From: Oscillospiraceae bacterium
GTDB taxonomy: Bacteria; Bacillota; Clostridia; Oscillospirales; Oscillospiraceae
Reading direction: 5' to 3'
Assembly: GCA_017439425.1 (NCBI GenBank)
Contig: JAFSJE010000064.1
Location: 1 to 64,000, forward strand
DNA length: 64,000 bases
The notes beneath the pieces are model-generated. The model ran no database searches, had not been told where the DNA came from, and saw only the letters and a list, made by a program, of their open reading frames with translations. The translations under genes and the position numbers were made by a program. Positions 42,672 to 51,141 of the stretch are shown piece by piece. Each line of letters opens with the position of its first letter. Within the stretch, counting starts at the first letter, position 1.

Positions 42672-44902
42672 TATCCCACCCCCGATATTGCGGCTTCACG
42701 CCGGTTAATGTCTCGTGTCATTCTGCCGAGCTCCCGATCATTCCACTTGATCGGCGTCGGTGCCCTGAGGTACTGAATGATTGTGCGGAGCATTGCTATA
42801 AGCTGAGCATTATTACCATTGCCGTTTATGCGGCGGGCAAGCGCGTCAAGCCATTTTGCGTCTTGGGATAAGGGAATTACCCTCTCCGGACCGGCTTCGC
42901 CGATAAGGCCCACTGTAGGCCGTGTGATGGCACCGCCCGTGGCAAACTTACCGGAACCGATATGAGTAGTGATGCTTACAGGCTGCAGCTTCGGAATGTT
43001 TACGCCGTAAGACTTTCCGGAGAGATCACCGAGAACGCTCCACTTCGGAAGCGTTATCTTCAGCTTGCTGTTAACTCCCTCAATGAGCTTGTTTATGCCA
43101 CCGATTATGCCGTTAACGGTGTCCTCAAAGCCCTTTGCGATCGGGTTGAAGACGTGATTGTCGAGCCAAGAGGCGGCATCGCCCAGGCCTTTTTTAATAG
43201 CACTGCCAATATTCATTATTGTCGATGGGAATAGCGCAAGCTGGCTAAGCGTCATGGCAAGTCTTGGATTATTTTCAGCAACAAGTGCCGCAAGCCCCCA
43301 CAAACCATCTGTAAGTATTTTTACTCTTTCTTTAACTTTTCCGAGAACATCATCAAACGAACCCGTTCCACGGCTGAGCTTATCGATTTCGTCCTTTGTC
43401 TCCTCTGAATTTATACCAAGGCGCTTCAGCAGCTCATTTAGCGCTCGGATTGTATACGAAGTGGTGTTCAGAATAGAAACAAATCTTCCTCCCGTCCATT
43501 TTGAGAGTGGCTCCAGAAACTTATTCCAAAACCATTCTCCATAGGGCTTAAATTCCTTTGTGGCCGTATGCAATAGTTCCATTGAAGCTGCAAGCGTATC
43601 TATGCTCGCCGGCGCGAGCTCTCCAAGTGTCCATCCGGCAAGAGGAACAAGAACGTTTTCAAGGCCCCATTCAACATTTTCCCATAAATCCGGAGAGAGT
43701 TTTTCGAGTGCCGTTTTAAGTCTCTCGATTGAACCATCGAGTTTTGAAAGATCGAACTTATTTACCTTTTCCTTAACTCTCTCAAGAAACTCTTCAAGCC
43801 TCTTAAGACTTTCCGGCGTCTCAAACTGCGTTGTGCCCAAATTGGGCACATTCGTGGTTATCGAGGCGCCTCCGCCTGCAGAACCTCCTCCGCCGCTGCC
43901 ACCGGATGAAGCTCCGGAGAGCTTCTGCAGAGTATCGAAGCCGGCCGTGCCGAGCCTTTTGGCCGCGCCGCCAGCCTCGTTGAGCGAATCAGTAAGATCA
44001 TCTACCCCGCTCGTCGCGGCACCGGTGTAGGTGACCGCATTGCCGGCAGCAGCTGCGGTACCGCCGAATACATTGACAAAGGACTGCGCGACCATATTTG
44101 CAAGGTTGGCCATCCCGGCAAGAACATTATTAACAGTGTTCAGTGCCGGCAGAAAAAGCACCTCGATGTTCGTAACCGCGGCGCCGAAGCTCGCCTGAAT
44201 ATCATCCAGGCGATTTTTTACCTGCTGCAGGCGTCCTGCGCGAGTCTGCGCAAGAGCCTCGTTCATACCGCCTACAGAGGCAGATACAACGTCGGCAAGA
44301 ACGGCAACTCGTTCCTCTTCATTGCCGTACTTGAGCACCTTCGCCTGAGCTTCGGTAAAACTGTAGCCGTATCGTGAGAGGGCACCGGTCTGTCCGTTCA
44401 TGACCTTGCCAAGCATTGTAGCGATGCCGACGGCGTTTTCTGCCGTGGCATTGTAGCCATACTGCTGCGCCGTCATGTCGTTCATGACCGGAATGAGCTT
44501 TTTGAGCGTACCGGTCATAGAAACATAGGTGGCCAGTTCCTGGGCTCCTGCCGCCTGTATATCGGCACTGATAACACCACGATTCTGCAAAGAGTCCGTC
44601 AGTTCCTTGACGGATGCGATTTCCTCAGCTCTCGCGCCCATCGAATGGCTCATGACGTGCTCAAGCTTCGCGTTCGCCTCAGCCTGCGACTCATAAGCCT
44701 CTTTGCACTTATTTGCCGCAGCAACGACAGCGGTGACGGAAACGGCTGCCATCGCAGCCTTGCCTAGGCTCTTGAGCCGGCTGAACACCTTGTTTGATGA
44801 CAAATTGAAAGACGCAACCGCCTTTTCGCCCTGCTTCGTGCCTTTTATAAAGCCGGAAAAGTCCGCACCGACGCGGACTATATCATTTCTTACTACGCTC
44901 AC
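42671..44902 (-). CDS. Tail tape-measure protein
   Basis: The 743-residue protein begins with a helical region (SVVRNDIVRVGADFSGFIKG) and an extended helical and Gly-rich middle (SGGSGGGGSAGGG at about 350). The C-terminal region is strand-forming with GLIGEAGPERVIPL, a motif common in siphoviral tape measures. The start is GTG 44902 behind GAGGAGGTG; it overlaps the frameshift product of the chaperone gene by one base. A dispersed palindrome lies inside the gene at 43832-43850. Confidence 0.88.
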   Translation of the reverse strand: MSVVRNDIVRVGADFSGFIKGTKQGEKAVASFNLSSNKVFSRLKSLGKAAMAAVSVTAVVAAANKCKEAYESQAEANAKLEHVMSHSMGARAEEIASVKELTDSLQNRGVISADIQAAGAQELATYVSMTGTLKKLIPVMNDMTAQQYGYNATAENAVGIATMLGKVMNGQTGALSRYGYSFTEAQAKVLKYGNEEERVAVLADVVSASVGGMNEALAQTRAGRLQQVKNRLDDIQASFGAAVTNIEVLFLPALNTVNNVLAGMANLANMVAQSFVNVFGGTAAAAGNAVTYTGAATSGVDDLTDSLNEAGGAAKRLGTAGFDTLQKLSGASSGGSGGGGSAGGGASITTNVPNLGTTQFETPESLKRLEEFLERVKEKVNKFDLSKLDGSIERLKTALEKLSPDLWENVEWGLENVLVPLAGWTLGELAPASIDTLAASMELLHTATKEFKPYGEWFWNKFLEPLSKWTGGRFVSILNTTSYTIRALNELLKRLGINSEETKDEIDKLSRGTGSFDDVLGKVKERVKILTDGLWGLAALVAENNPRLAMTLSQLALFPSTIMNIGSAIKKGLGDAASWLDNHVFNPIAKGFEDTVNGIIGGINKLIEGVNSKLKITLPKWSVLGDLSGKSYGVNIPKLQPVSITTHIGSGKFATGGAITRPTVGLIGEAGPERVIPLSQDAKWLDALARRINGNGNNAQLIAMLRTIIQYLRAPTPIKWNDRELGRMTRDINRREAAISGVG
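43832..43850. promoter_or_regulatory. 19-bp palindrome copy B (TGTGCCCAAATTGGGCACA), perfect
   Basis: A perfect odd-length palindrome with half-site TGTGCCCAA lies inside the tape-measure coding sequence. Perfect symmetry inside a gene is unexpected by chance and matches three imperfect copies elsewhere in the prophage. Confidence 0.65.
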
Positions 44903-45575
44903 TAAAACACCTCCTCTCCGCCAAATTGACGGTTGAGCGCGCAAATGTAGCTGAAGAACTCATCATCGTCAACCTCTTTTTCCTCATCCGCGAATACATC
45001 CTCGTACTCAACGAGTTCTTTGCTCCATATCTGCTGGCGGATGAGCACAGATAGGTTATAAATATGGCGGTTTTTATTTTCCCTCTCGGTTTTGAGCTTT
45101 TCAGCTTGAGCCTTAGCATAGATCTGAAGCTGTGCTGGAGTCATGCGTTCCCATTCCGAGAGAGCTATGCCAAGATCGGCGGCGAGAGAGAGGCTTACTT
45201 GCCAGTCCCAGCCGCCTTCTTGGGGTTTTCTGCGTCTTCGGCCGCATTGTCGCTATCGGTCTCCTCATCGATGCCGAATGCCTTGGTGACTGCATCTGCA
45301 GCAATATTGATGATATCGCTAAGCTTCATGCGTCCATAGGTGAACTCTGTTTCAATGAGCTTATCGAGATCGTCGCGGCTCATTGTGGGATTCTCGGCGT
45401 TAAGACAGAGGAAGATAATGTCTGTTGCAAGGTCATAACGACCAAGTGCAGCAGGAATCTGATTGACAGGCATCTCATGAATGGACGAGAAGCGCTTGAT
45501 AGCAACGTGCGTGAACTTCACTTCATAGGGCTTGTCGAGATTGATAATAACGGTGTCGTTGTGTTTATCAGCCAT
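44902..45575 (-). CDS. Tail assembly chaperone, -1 frameshift long form
   Basis: The 126-residue short frame and the downstream 80-codon ORF (MTPAQLQIYAKAQ) are in frames related by -1. The downstream frame runs open back to the junction, where it reads GGWDWQVSLSLAADLGIALS, a typical tail-chaperone segment. A heptamer A AAC CCC (45222-45228) in the right register can allow slippage. The long form would have 224 residues, like lambda G/GT and Gram-positive equivalents, and would recruit tail tube subunits to the tape measure. Confidence 0.7.
45195..45575 (-). CDS. Tail assembly chaperone, short form
   Basis: The 126-residue protein (VIINLDKPYEVKFTHVAIKR, DDLDKLIETEFTYGRMKLSD) ends in an acidic and Lys-rich tail. 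It follows the tail tube gene and precedes the tape measure, the position of gpG-like chaperones. It overlaps the tail tube gene by 8 bases. Confidence 0.8.
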   Translation of the reverse strand: MADKHNDTVIINLDKPYEVKFTHVAIKRFSSIHEMPVNQIPAALGRYDLATDIIFLCLNAENPTMSRDDLDKLIETEFTYGRMKLSDIINIAADAVTKAFGIDEETDSDNAAEDAENPKKAAGTGK

Positions 45576-46059
45576 TGCCGTTGCCTCCGGTCTGTGCAGT
45601 TGTGCTTGTCTCGCCGGTGTATACGTCGATGAGCTGAGCGATGTAAGTCTCTACCTCTGAAGTGGCGCAGATATACGGTTTTCCGCTGACCTTAAACGTT
45701 GCGTCGAAGGTGATCGCGTCGTTCATGTCAAAGCCGGTAGCAAAGCGTGTCGGAGCGCCGGCGAACACCCAGCTCTTTCCGATCTTCGTGGGGAAGTCGA
45801 TATGACACGGCAGGACGTATCCTGCCTCGATTGCCGTCATAATAGAGGACTGTCCCTCACTGGCATTGTCATAAAGGCCGGATACGGTGACCTCGCCACC
45901 GTCGATGAAGCCAGGATCAAATGACTTGTAGCCGTCCTCGTTGTCCCAGGTAGTCTTGTCGATGGTTTCGGCGCTGATATCCACGCCGTTGACGGTGCGG
46001 ACACCGCCGATTTTCTTTGCGTTTGCAAAGAGCTTAGAGCCCAGAGTTCTGGATTTCAT
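45568..46059 (-). CDS. Major tail tube protein
   Basis: The 163-residue protein has a strand-rich core with VTVSGLYDNASEGQSSIMTA and DMNDAITFDATFKVSGKPYI, characteristic of siphoviral tail tube proteins. The Gly/Asn/Thr C-terminus is flexible. It sits in the correct slot between the terminator-like protein and the chaperones. Confidence 0.82.
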   Translation of the reverse strand: MKSRTLGSKLFANAKKIGGVRTVNGVDISAETIDKTTWDNEDGYKSFDPGFIDGGEVTVSGLYDNASEGQSSIMTAIEAGYVLPCHIDFPTKIGKSWVFAGAPTRFATGFDMNDAITFDATFKVSGKPYICATSEVETYIAQLIDVYTGETSTTAQTGGNGNG

Positions 46060-46061
46060 TC

Positions 46062-46448
46062 TTATACCTCCTGATAATCAATGTGCAGGTCGTAAACACG
46101 ACTGCAGAATGTAGTTTCCCGTGCACGGTCATCCGGCGCGGTTTGTTTGACTGTAACGTTTTCAACGTAAATGTCCTCAGTCTGAGTTTCTCTCAAGCTG
46201 AGTAGCAGTCCGCGGATAATTTTGGAGAGATTAACAAGCTCCGGTACCGACCGTGCGACAACGTAAATAGAAAAGTCTTCAGACATAAGCCCGGTACCGT
46301 CGTCAAGATCGTCTACCTCGTCAGACTTCTCTGTGACGTAAAGAACATAGGGCGGTCGCTCGTCCTTGATGCTTGTGAGAGAAAACACCTTATTGCTGAC
46401 GTTGGAGCAGCGCTCCATCTGGTTTTTAATTATCTCTTCGACGGTCAT
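46062..46448 (-). CDS. Tail terminator-like protein
   Basis: The 128-residue protein has the mixed layout of tail terminators: helix EEIIKNQMERCSNVSN, then strands PPYVLYVTEKSDEVDDLDDG and FSIYVVARSVPELVNLSKII. It would cap the tail tube and join it to the head. It overlaps the previous gene by 4 bases. Confidence 0.65.
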   Translation of the reverse strand: MTVEEIIKNQMERCSNVSNKVFSLTSIKDERPPYVLYVTEKSDEVDDLDDGTGLMSEDFSIYVVARSVPELVNLSKIIRGLLLSLRETQTEDIYVENVTVKQTAPDDRARETTFCSRVYDLHIDYQEV

Positions 46449-46924
46449 TTCGCCAGCTCCTTTTCGATTTCGTTCATCGCCGTATCGATAACGGTTTTTC
46501 TTGCCCCCAGATAACCTTCTTCGGCGCCGTTAGCCATAAAATGATAGCCCGGTACCCAACCCTTATCGCGAGTAATAAATCCGGCATCAACGCTCTTCGG
46601 GTAATAAGCATGACCGTTCTTTGTGTTCTTGCTTCCGGCTTCTCCAGGGTTCTTGACGGGCTTCTGAAAGATATCATTCTTTTTGGGATCGAACATAAGG
46701 TCATAGACCTTCTTGCCTTTTTTTCGAGAACGCTCGGCCTTCCGGATGATACCCTTGCGCAGCTCGCCGGTCTCGCCTATTGGGATCTTCGGGCGAATAT
46801 GTCTGCGAACAATCGTTGTGCCCTTGCCGGCAGCCTTTGAGACTATCTTTTGAGCTTTCTTTCCGGTCCGCTCAAGTGCTGATGACAGCGCTTTTAAATC
46901 ATTCGAGCTATAATGAGCAATCAT
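46445..46924 (-). CDS. HK97 gp10-like head-tail protein
   Basis: The 159-residue basic protein has SNDLKALSSALERTGKKAQK at its N-terminus, a Lys/Arg-rich middle, and GHAYYPKSVDAGFITRDKGW toward the end, matching the HK97 gp10 family. It probably acts at the neck or tail joint. It overlaps the next gene upstream by 4 bases. Confidence 0.8.
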   Translation of the reverse strand: MIAHYSSNDLKALSSALERTGKKAQKIVSKAAGKGTTIVRRHIRPKIPIGETGELRKGIIRKAERSRKKGKKVYDLMFDPKKNDIFQKPVKNPGEAGSKNTKNGHAYYPKSVDAGFITRDKGWVPGYHFMANGAEEGYLGARKTVIDTAMNEIEKELAK

Positions 46925-47256
46925 CTCACCAGCTCCTTCGTCATGATAAGGAAGCTCTCGTGACGTTCTTCCCAGTCAATAACGGAAATGATTTTGAAGA
47001 ACCTCTCGCCGTGGCGGATGCGCATTGAAGGCTTAAGACCGGCGAAGTAACGGCACCGAATCTTGTGCGTAACTTCACTCTGGCTCTGGTGCGCCTCATA
47101 GAACTCGCGCCCGCTGGCAGGATCGATTGCCGCATAGCACGAATGAAAAAGCGACCACTCGGTATCAGCGTAATCCATTGCGCCGCCGAACTCGTCTGTA
47201 TTCCCCGTGAAGCGCTCAAAAGCGACCCTATGGCGCAGTTTCCCGGCGTCTATCAA
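46921..47256 (-). CDS. Head-closure protein (phage head-tail adaptor)
   Basis: The 111-residue protein has the adaptor signature LIDAGKLRHRVAFERFTGNT and later MRIRHGERFFKIISVIDWEE, as in SPP1 gp16-like proteins. I place the start at TTG 47256, 7 bases after GGAGGTG; the longer frame has no ribosome site. A terminator hairpin precedes it. Confidence 0.8.
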   Translation of the reverse strand: MIDAGKLRHRVAFERFTGNTDEFGGAMDYADTEWSLFHSCYAAIDPASGREFYEAHQSQSEVTHKIRCRYFAGLKPSMRIRHGERFFKIISVIDWEERHESFLIMTKELVR

Positions 47257-47275
47257 GTTACAACACCTCCTAAAG

Positions 47276-47314
47276 AAAAAGGGCAAGAAGCGCGAAATAT
47301 CGCGTCTCTTGCCC
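47276..47314 (-). terminator. Intrinsic terminator between head-tail genes
   Basis: On the minus strand GGGCAAGA..CGCG pairs with CGCG..TCTTGCCC around ATATTT, followed by TTTTT. It lies inside the structural operon and should lower or tune expression of downstream tail genes. Its 5' flank GCCATTAGGGC recurs ahead of two other phage genes. Confidence 0.8.
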
Positions 47315-47329
47315 TAATGGCTCACGGCC

Positions 47330-47620
47330 CTATTTGTTCGCAATATTACAGAGCTTCAGCTGATTGATGATTGGTCTGAGGCCAATAGGCAGCTCAGCCT
47401 CGTTACCCACGGAATCGCGATGATCGAACCAGTGCAGCGTAAGACTTTTAACGCAGAGATTGTATAGCTCGTTTTCTTCCAGAGATGCCGGAGATGCTAT
47501 GCCGGCATTATCGAGATATGTCATAGCTGCTTGAATAAGTGGAATGACATTTTCATCCGGTTCATCCTCGGCGTGCATATAGCTTCTTGTGCTGTCTAAA
47601 AACTCACGCGTGATTGTCAT
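47330..47620 (-). CDS. Head-tail connector (gp6-like)
   Basis: The 96-residue helical protein (REFLDSTRSYMHAEDEPDEN, LIQAAMTYLDNAGIASPAS, LYNLCVKSLTLHWFDHRD) matches gp6/DNA-packaging connectors. Its short size and all-helical layout fit the family. It lies 14 bases after the capsid gene. Confidence 0.82.
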   Translation of the reverse strand: MTITREFLDSTRSYMHAEDEPDENVIPLIQAAMTYLDNAGIASPASLEENELYNLCVKSLTLHWFDHRDSVGNEAELPIGLRPIINQLKLCNIANK

Positions 47621-47634
47621 CAGGCTTCACCGTA

Positions 47635-48891
47635 TCAACCGGCTGCCTTCGGGATCTTCGCAACGACGAAGCCGTCCTTTGCTACGACGTTGCCACCGAC
47701 AAGAGCATCACCGAGGATGGTGTGCAGGCGCTCGACGCTCTTAACGTGCTCATCGATGCGGATGGTGTAATTTCCGAAGAGTCCGAGAAGATAGTTCTGC
47801 GGGTCTCCGTAGATGGCGCAGAGCTTGTCGGCGCCGGTGGATGCCGCCTGATCGGTACCATCGACAGCAGTGAGCGAAGGATCGAGGAGATAAGGAATGA
47901 TCATGCCGCCGTCGGCAATAGTGCCGCGGTTCGCCTGACCTGCGAGAGGTGCGATGTCGAAGATGCGGCGCTTCTCATTTGTGCCGCGGAGAGAACCCCA
48001 CGCCTTAAGGTCGGTTTTGTTGCAGAAGAGCATTGCGTTGCCGCCGACCTCGTAATCGTTCCCGTATGCAAAGAACATCTGAGTGAGAAGGTTCTCATCG
48101 ATCTTACCTTTGGAAGAAGCGACCGTCGCATTGATGGTCTTTACAAGACTTGTACCATCCTTATCGGCGCCGTTGAGCATACCGTACATGACTCTTGTCT
48201 CCTCACTGTCGCCGAGAAGAATAAGCGCTGCGATTTTATTGAGAAGAGCGCGCATTGCAGCTCTCTGCACCTTTGCCATGTACGCAACCGGAGAGAGGTT
48301 TGCGATGTTGCGATCAAGGTAGCTTGTAATGCTGACCTCATAAGGTCTGATCTGAGCGTAGCCGAAGGTTGGCTCGCTCTTTGCGCGGGATGTGCCGGCG
48401 ACAGCCTCGGGCTTGCCGACGGCAACAGTGGGATCGCTGATGAGATACGGCTCATCCCAGGAGCCGAGTCCGGACATATCCTCGCAGCGTACAAGGCTCG
48501 GAAGGACGCTTGCGCCGAGATTATCGTTTACGTTAGCTGAGGTTCCGGTCGGCTGTACGATGCTGCCGGAAACAAGCGTACCGTCGCCGGCGGCGTTTCT
48601 GAGCCCGCGCAGCGTTTCAACCGCGGAGAAGGTAACAGCGCCGCCGTTTCTGAGAGTATTTGCACGCTCTTCGGCGGCATCTCTGACCTCGCCGGCAGAA
48701 GGTACTGCGCCGAGAGCCTGGCGAGCCTGCTCGCTGATAAGATTCTGAACGCGCTCGATCTCGGTATTGAGATTATGTACACGTTCCATCGCACGGTCAT
48801 AGGCCGCTGTGTCATTTGCGTTGAGCGCGGTCTCCGCTTCCTGGAGTGCCGCGTTGCGCTGGTTTGTGAGATCGATCAGTTTACGTTTCAT
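47635..48891 (-). CDS. HK97-fold major capsid protein
   Basis: The 418-residue protein has an N-terminal coiled-coil delta domain (about 1-75, AALQEAETALNANDTAAYDR), a processed linker, and the HK97 shell fold. Shell landmarks include IRPYEVSITSYLDRNIANLS, FFAYGNDYEVGGNAMLFCNK and VERLHTILGDALVGGNVV. The delta domain is normally removed by the upstream protease. Confidence 0.92.
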   Translation of the reverse strand: MKRKLIDLTNQRNAALQEAETALNANDTAAYDRAMERVHNLNTEIERVQNLISEQARQALGAVPSAGEVRDAAEERANTLRNGGAVTFSAVETLRGLRNAAGDGTLVSGSIVQPTGTSANVNDNLGASVLPSLVRCEDMSGLGSWDEPYLISDPTVAVGKPEAVAGTSRAKSEPTFGYAQIRPYEVSITSYLDRNIANLSPVAYMAKVQRAAMRALLNKIAALILLGDSEETRVMYGMLNGADKDGTSLVKTINATVASSKGKIDENLLTQMFFAYGNDYEVGGNAMLFCNKTDLKAWGSLRGTNEKRRIFDIAPLAGQANRGTIADGGMIIPYLLDPSLTAVDGTDQAASTGADKLCAIYGDPQNYLLGLFGNYTIRIDEHVKSVERLHTILGDALVGGNVVAKDGFVVAKIPKAAG

Positions 48892-48903
48892 GTGTGATCC
48901 TCC

Positions 48904-49686
48904 TTAGAATCTGTTTTTTTCGATTTCCAGACGGGCCTTGCGGCTCCATACAGGATTATTTGAGACCGGCTCTGCGCCGGTTTTCTCACTTATTACGGGA
49001 TGTCCTTCTGCGGGCTCTGCGCCGTTCTTGACGGCCTCCTCATAACGTTTAAGGAGAGAAGTGAGATCAGCATTCCCAGCGGAGTTCGCTATTGCGCGGA
49101 TACCTCCCCCGACAGCGTTTCTTATGTTTTTGGGGAGATTGATAAGATCATTGTTGTCATCGCCCATAATCGCATCAGCAAGGCCGAGGGCGATGGTCTC
49201 CTGCGGATAAAGCCAGCTTTCAGCTTCCATGAGCGAACTAAGGCGCTCGCGTGTAGCTTTACCTCCGCTTCTGAGCTCATAGGCGTTGAGAATAGATTCT
49301 TTAAGGCTCGTAAGGATGCGGACGCTCTGTTCATGAGCGTGGACATCGCCCTCAGTTGATGCGCTGGGGAGATGGATCATCACCTGCGCAACCGGAGAAA
49401 GCACGATTTTCTTACAGCCTACCATAATTGTCGAAGCAGCTGATGCCGCAAGACTCTGGACCTCTGCAACCGTTTTACAACTTGCTTTCTGCAGTAAGCT
49501 ATATATTTCAAAGCCCGCGAAAACGCTTCCGCCGCAGGAATTGATTTCCACTACGAGTTCCTCTCCATCAGGATTGTCCTCTATCGCTTTTCGCATCATC
49601 TTTGGGCAGAAGGCGGGAATTCCATACCAGTCGAAAAGCCACAGCCATTCATCAGCACAGATCTCGCCGTTCACACTAACTCTCAT
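48904..49686 (-). CDS. ClpP-like prohead protease
   Basis: The 260-residue protein has the ClpP/S14 fold: INSCGGSVFAGFEIYSLL, ASAASTIMVGCKKIVLSPVA (with the Ser in this strand-turn), and QVMIHLPSASTEGDVHAHEQ with the His. It cuts scaffold or delta regions of the capsid. It overlaps the portal gene by 4 bases. Confidence 0.9.
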   Translation of the reverse strand: MRVSVNGEICADEWLWLFDWYGIPAFCPKMMRKAIEDNPDGEELVVEINSCGGSVFAGFEIYSLLQKASCKTVAEVQSLAASAASTIMVGCKKIVLSPVAQVMIHLPSASTEGDVHAHEQSVRILTSLKESILNAYELRSGGKATRERLSSLMEAESWLYPQETIALGLADAIMGDDNNDLINLPKNIRNAVGGGIRAIANSAGNADLTSLLKRYEEAVKNGAEPAEGHPVISEKTGAEPVSNNPVWSRKARLEIEKNRF

Positions 49687-50972
49687 TTACTTTCACCTCT
49701 GTTTCGATTTTCGCTTAACTGTTTCCAGTCGCTGAGCGGCACATAGTTAAGACTTGCAAGCCGTTCATCTCCACCCTCAACGTCTGGGAGATCCTCGAGC
49801 GCTCTGATATCGTTTACGCTGAAAACACCGTTATCGCGCATGTTCTTATACCACGCGCCGCGGCTTGTTGTGTCACCCTTCAGCTCAGCCATCATATTTA
49901 TCTTCAGCTGCAGGCCGGTTCTGAGTTCTGAATCCGTGAGGAGCTTATATGTCTGTTCCTCCTCGTACTGCGTCACCGTGGGGTGCAGCGTGCTGACGAC
50001 GTACTCGATGGCGTTCTGTTCGTTTGAGCTGTAGCTCTGCTTGCCCTCCTGCAGCTTGTAGAGTGGCACGCCGAAGAACCGCGCTATATCTCTGACGGAC
50101 ATTTCCTTATTCTCAATAAACTGAGCGTCGCGGTTTGAGGCTGCGCTCATGGGCGTGTATTTAAGACCGAGATCGAGGATTGCAATACGGTGACCGTTTT
50201 TCGGTCCGGCGTGAACGCGTTCCCATTCACGCCGCAGAAGCTCTTTCTTTGTGATGGCGGTACCGTTACTGTCACGCAGCACGGCTCCGCTTGAGTCTTT
50301 TGCGTAACCGCCTATATCTGCGGCGGTTTCAAGGACTCCGCTCGGCTGTCCTCCGTTTTCATAGTAGGTGCGGTCGTATTCCTGCGCGGCCTTCGCCGCT
50401 CCTACGACCTCAGCGGCTCTTCGGAGGACTGAGATACCGCTAAGGCCGTCTCTCGTCGCGCCCTTGTAATGGCATACGTCCTGATTGTCAAGAATCATAG
50501 GCTCGCCGCTAAGCGGGTGCAACACCGTATACCACACGCGCCCGAATCTGTCGCGCCACGGCGTAACAAGATTGCCGGGAATCGGCACAAGCTCGACCAC
50601 CTTGCCGGAGCGAGGATCCCGGAGGATCCAATCGTAACCGTTGCCGGTTTCAAGGCGGCTTGTTTCGATTATCTTCTTCCGGATAAACGGCGTCATCGCT
50701 TCGTTCGGTCGATTATTAAGCAGCTGAAGAAGGTAATGAGCAACCCGCTCCCTAGTGTCAGTCATCATCGCGTAATTTGGCAACTTCGCAATAGAATTAC
50801 TGAGAATCTCTATGCAGGCGTCAACAGCTGAGAGCTTCCGTGCTGTCTCCGGATCTGCGACGCCTCCAAGCTGGAACGAACCGCCGAGCGCGTTGAGAGA
50901 GGACACAGAGACTTCGTTTCTTAAGCCTCTGCTTAAGCTGAAAGCCGAACGAATATTACTTGTCAGGCTCAC
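49683..50972 (-). CDS. Portal protein
   Basis: The 429-residue protein has the HK97-type portal features: AVDACIEILSNSIAKLP, the central DNQDVCHYKGATRDGLSGIS, and the C-terminal EEEQTYKLLTDSELRTGLQL. I start it at GTG 50972, 8 bases after GGAGGAGG; the GTG three codons earlier touches the ribosome site. It overlaps the small membrane gene. Confidence 0.9.
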   Translation of the reverse strand: MSLTSNIRSAFSLSRGLRNEVSVSSLNALGGSFQLGGVADPETARKLSAVDACIEILSNSIAKLPNYAMMTDTRERVAHYLLQLLNNRPNEAMTPFIRKKIIETSRLETGNGYDWILRDPRSGKVVELVPIPGNLVTPWRDRFGRVWYTVLHPLSGEPMILDNQDVCHYKGATRDGLSGISVLRRAAEVVGAAKAAQEYDRTYYENGGQPSGVLETAADIGGYAKDSSGAVLRDSNGTAITKKELLRREWERVHAGPKNGHRIAILDLGLKYTPMSAASNRDAQFIENKEMSVRDIARFFGVPLYKLQEGKQSYSSNEQNAIEYVVSTLHPTVTQYEEEQTYKLLTDSELRTGLQLKINMMAELKGDTTSRGAWYKNMRDNGVFSVNDIRALEDLPDVEGGDERLASLNYVPLSDWKQLSENRNRGESK

Positions 50973-51132
50973 CGCCGTCACCTCCTCCGAAGATGCTCAC
51001 AGCCGTCAGAAGAACGCCGCCTGTTATAAAACCGGCTGCAACGTGTAAGATGGCTGCGCCAGTCGTTATCAGAATGATACCGACGATAAGTGCAGCGTCC
51101 GGCGATGTGAGTGTTTTGATTATCTTTTTCAT
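50956..51132 (-). CDS. Small two-span membrane protein between terminase and portal
   Basis: An ATG behind TAGGAGG encodes 58 residues: MKKIIKTLTSPDAALIVGII and then ITTGAAILHVAAGFITGGVL, followed by a Gly/Glu tail ending EPDK. Two membrane spans are likely. Its stop lies 17 bases inside the portal gene. Small membrane genes in this slot are seen in other clostridial phages; function unknown. Confidence 0.7.
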   Translation of the reverse strand: MKKIIKTLTSPDAALIVGIILITTGAAILHVAAGFITGGVLLTAVSIFGGGDGGEPDK

Positions 51133-51141
51133 ATTCGCCTC

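Noticed and set aside
46809..46830. Further copy of the 19-bp palindrome (GTGCCC near the gp10-like gene)
   Set aside because: Only the left half-site matches; the right half does not mirror it.
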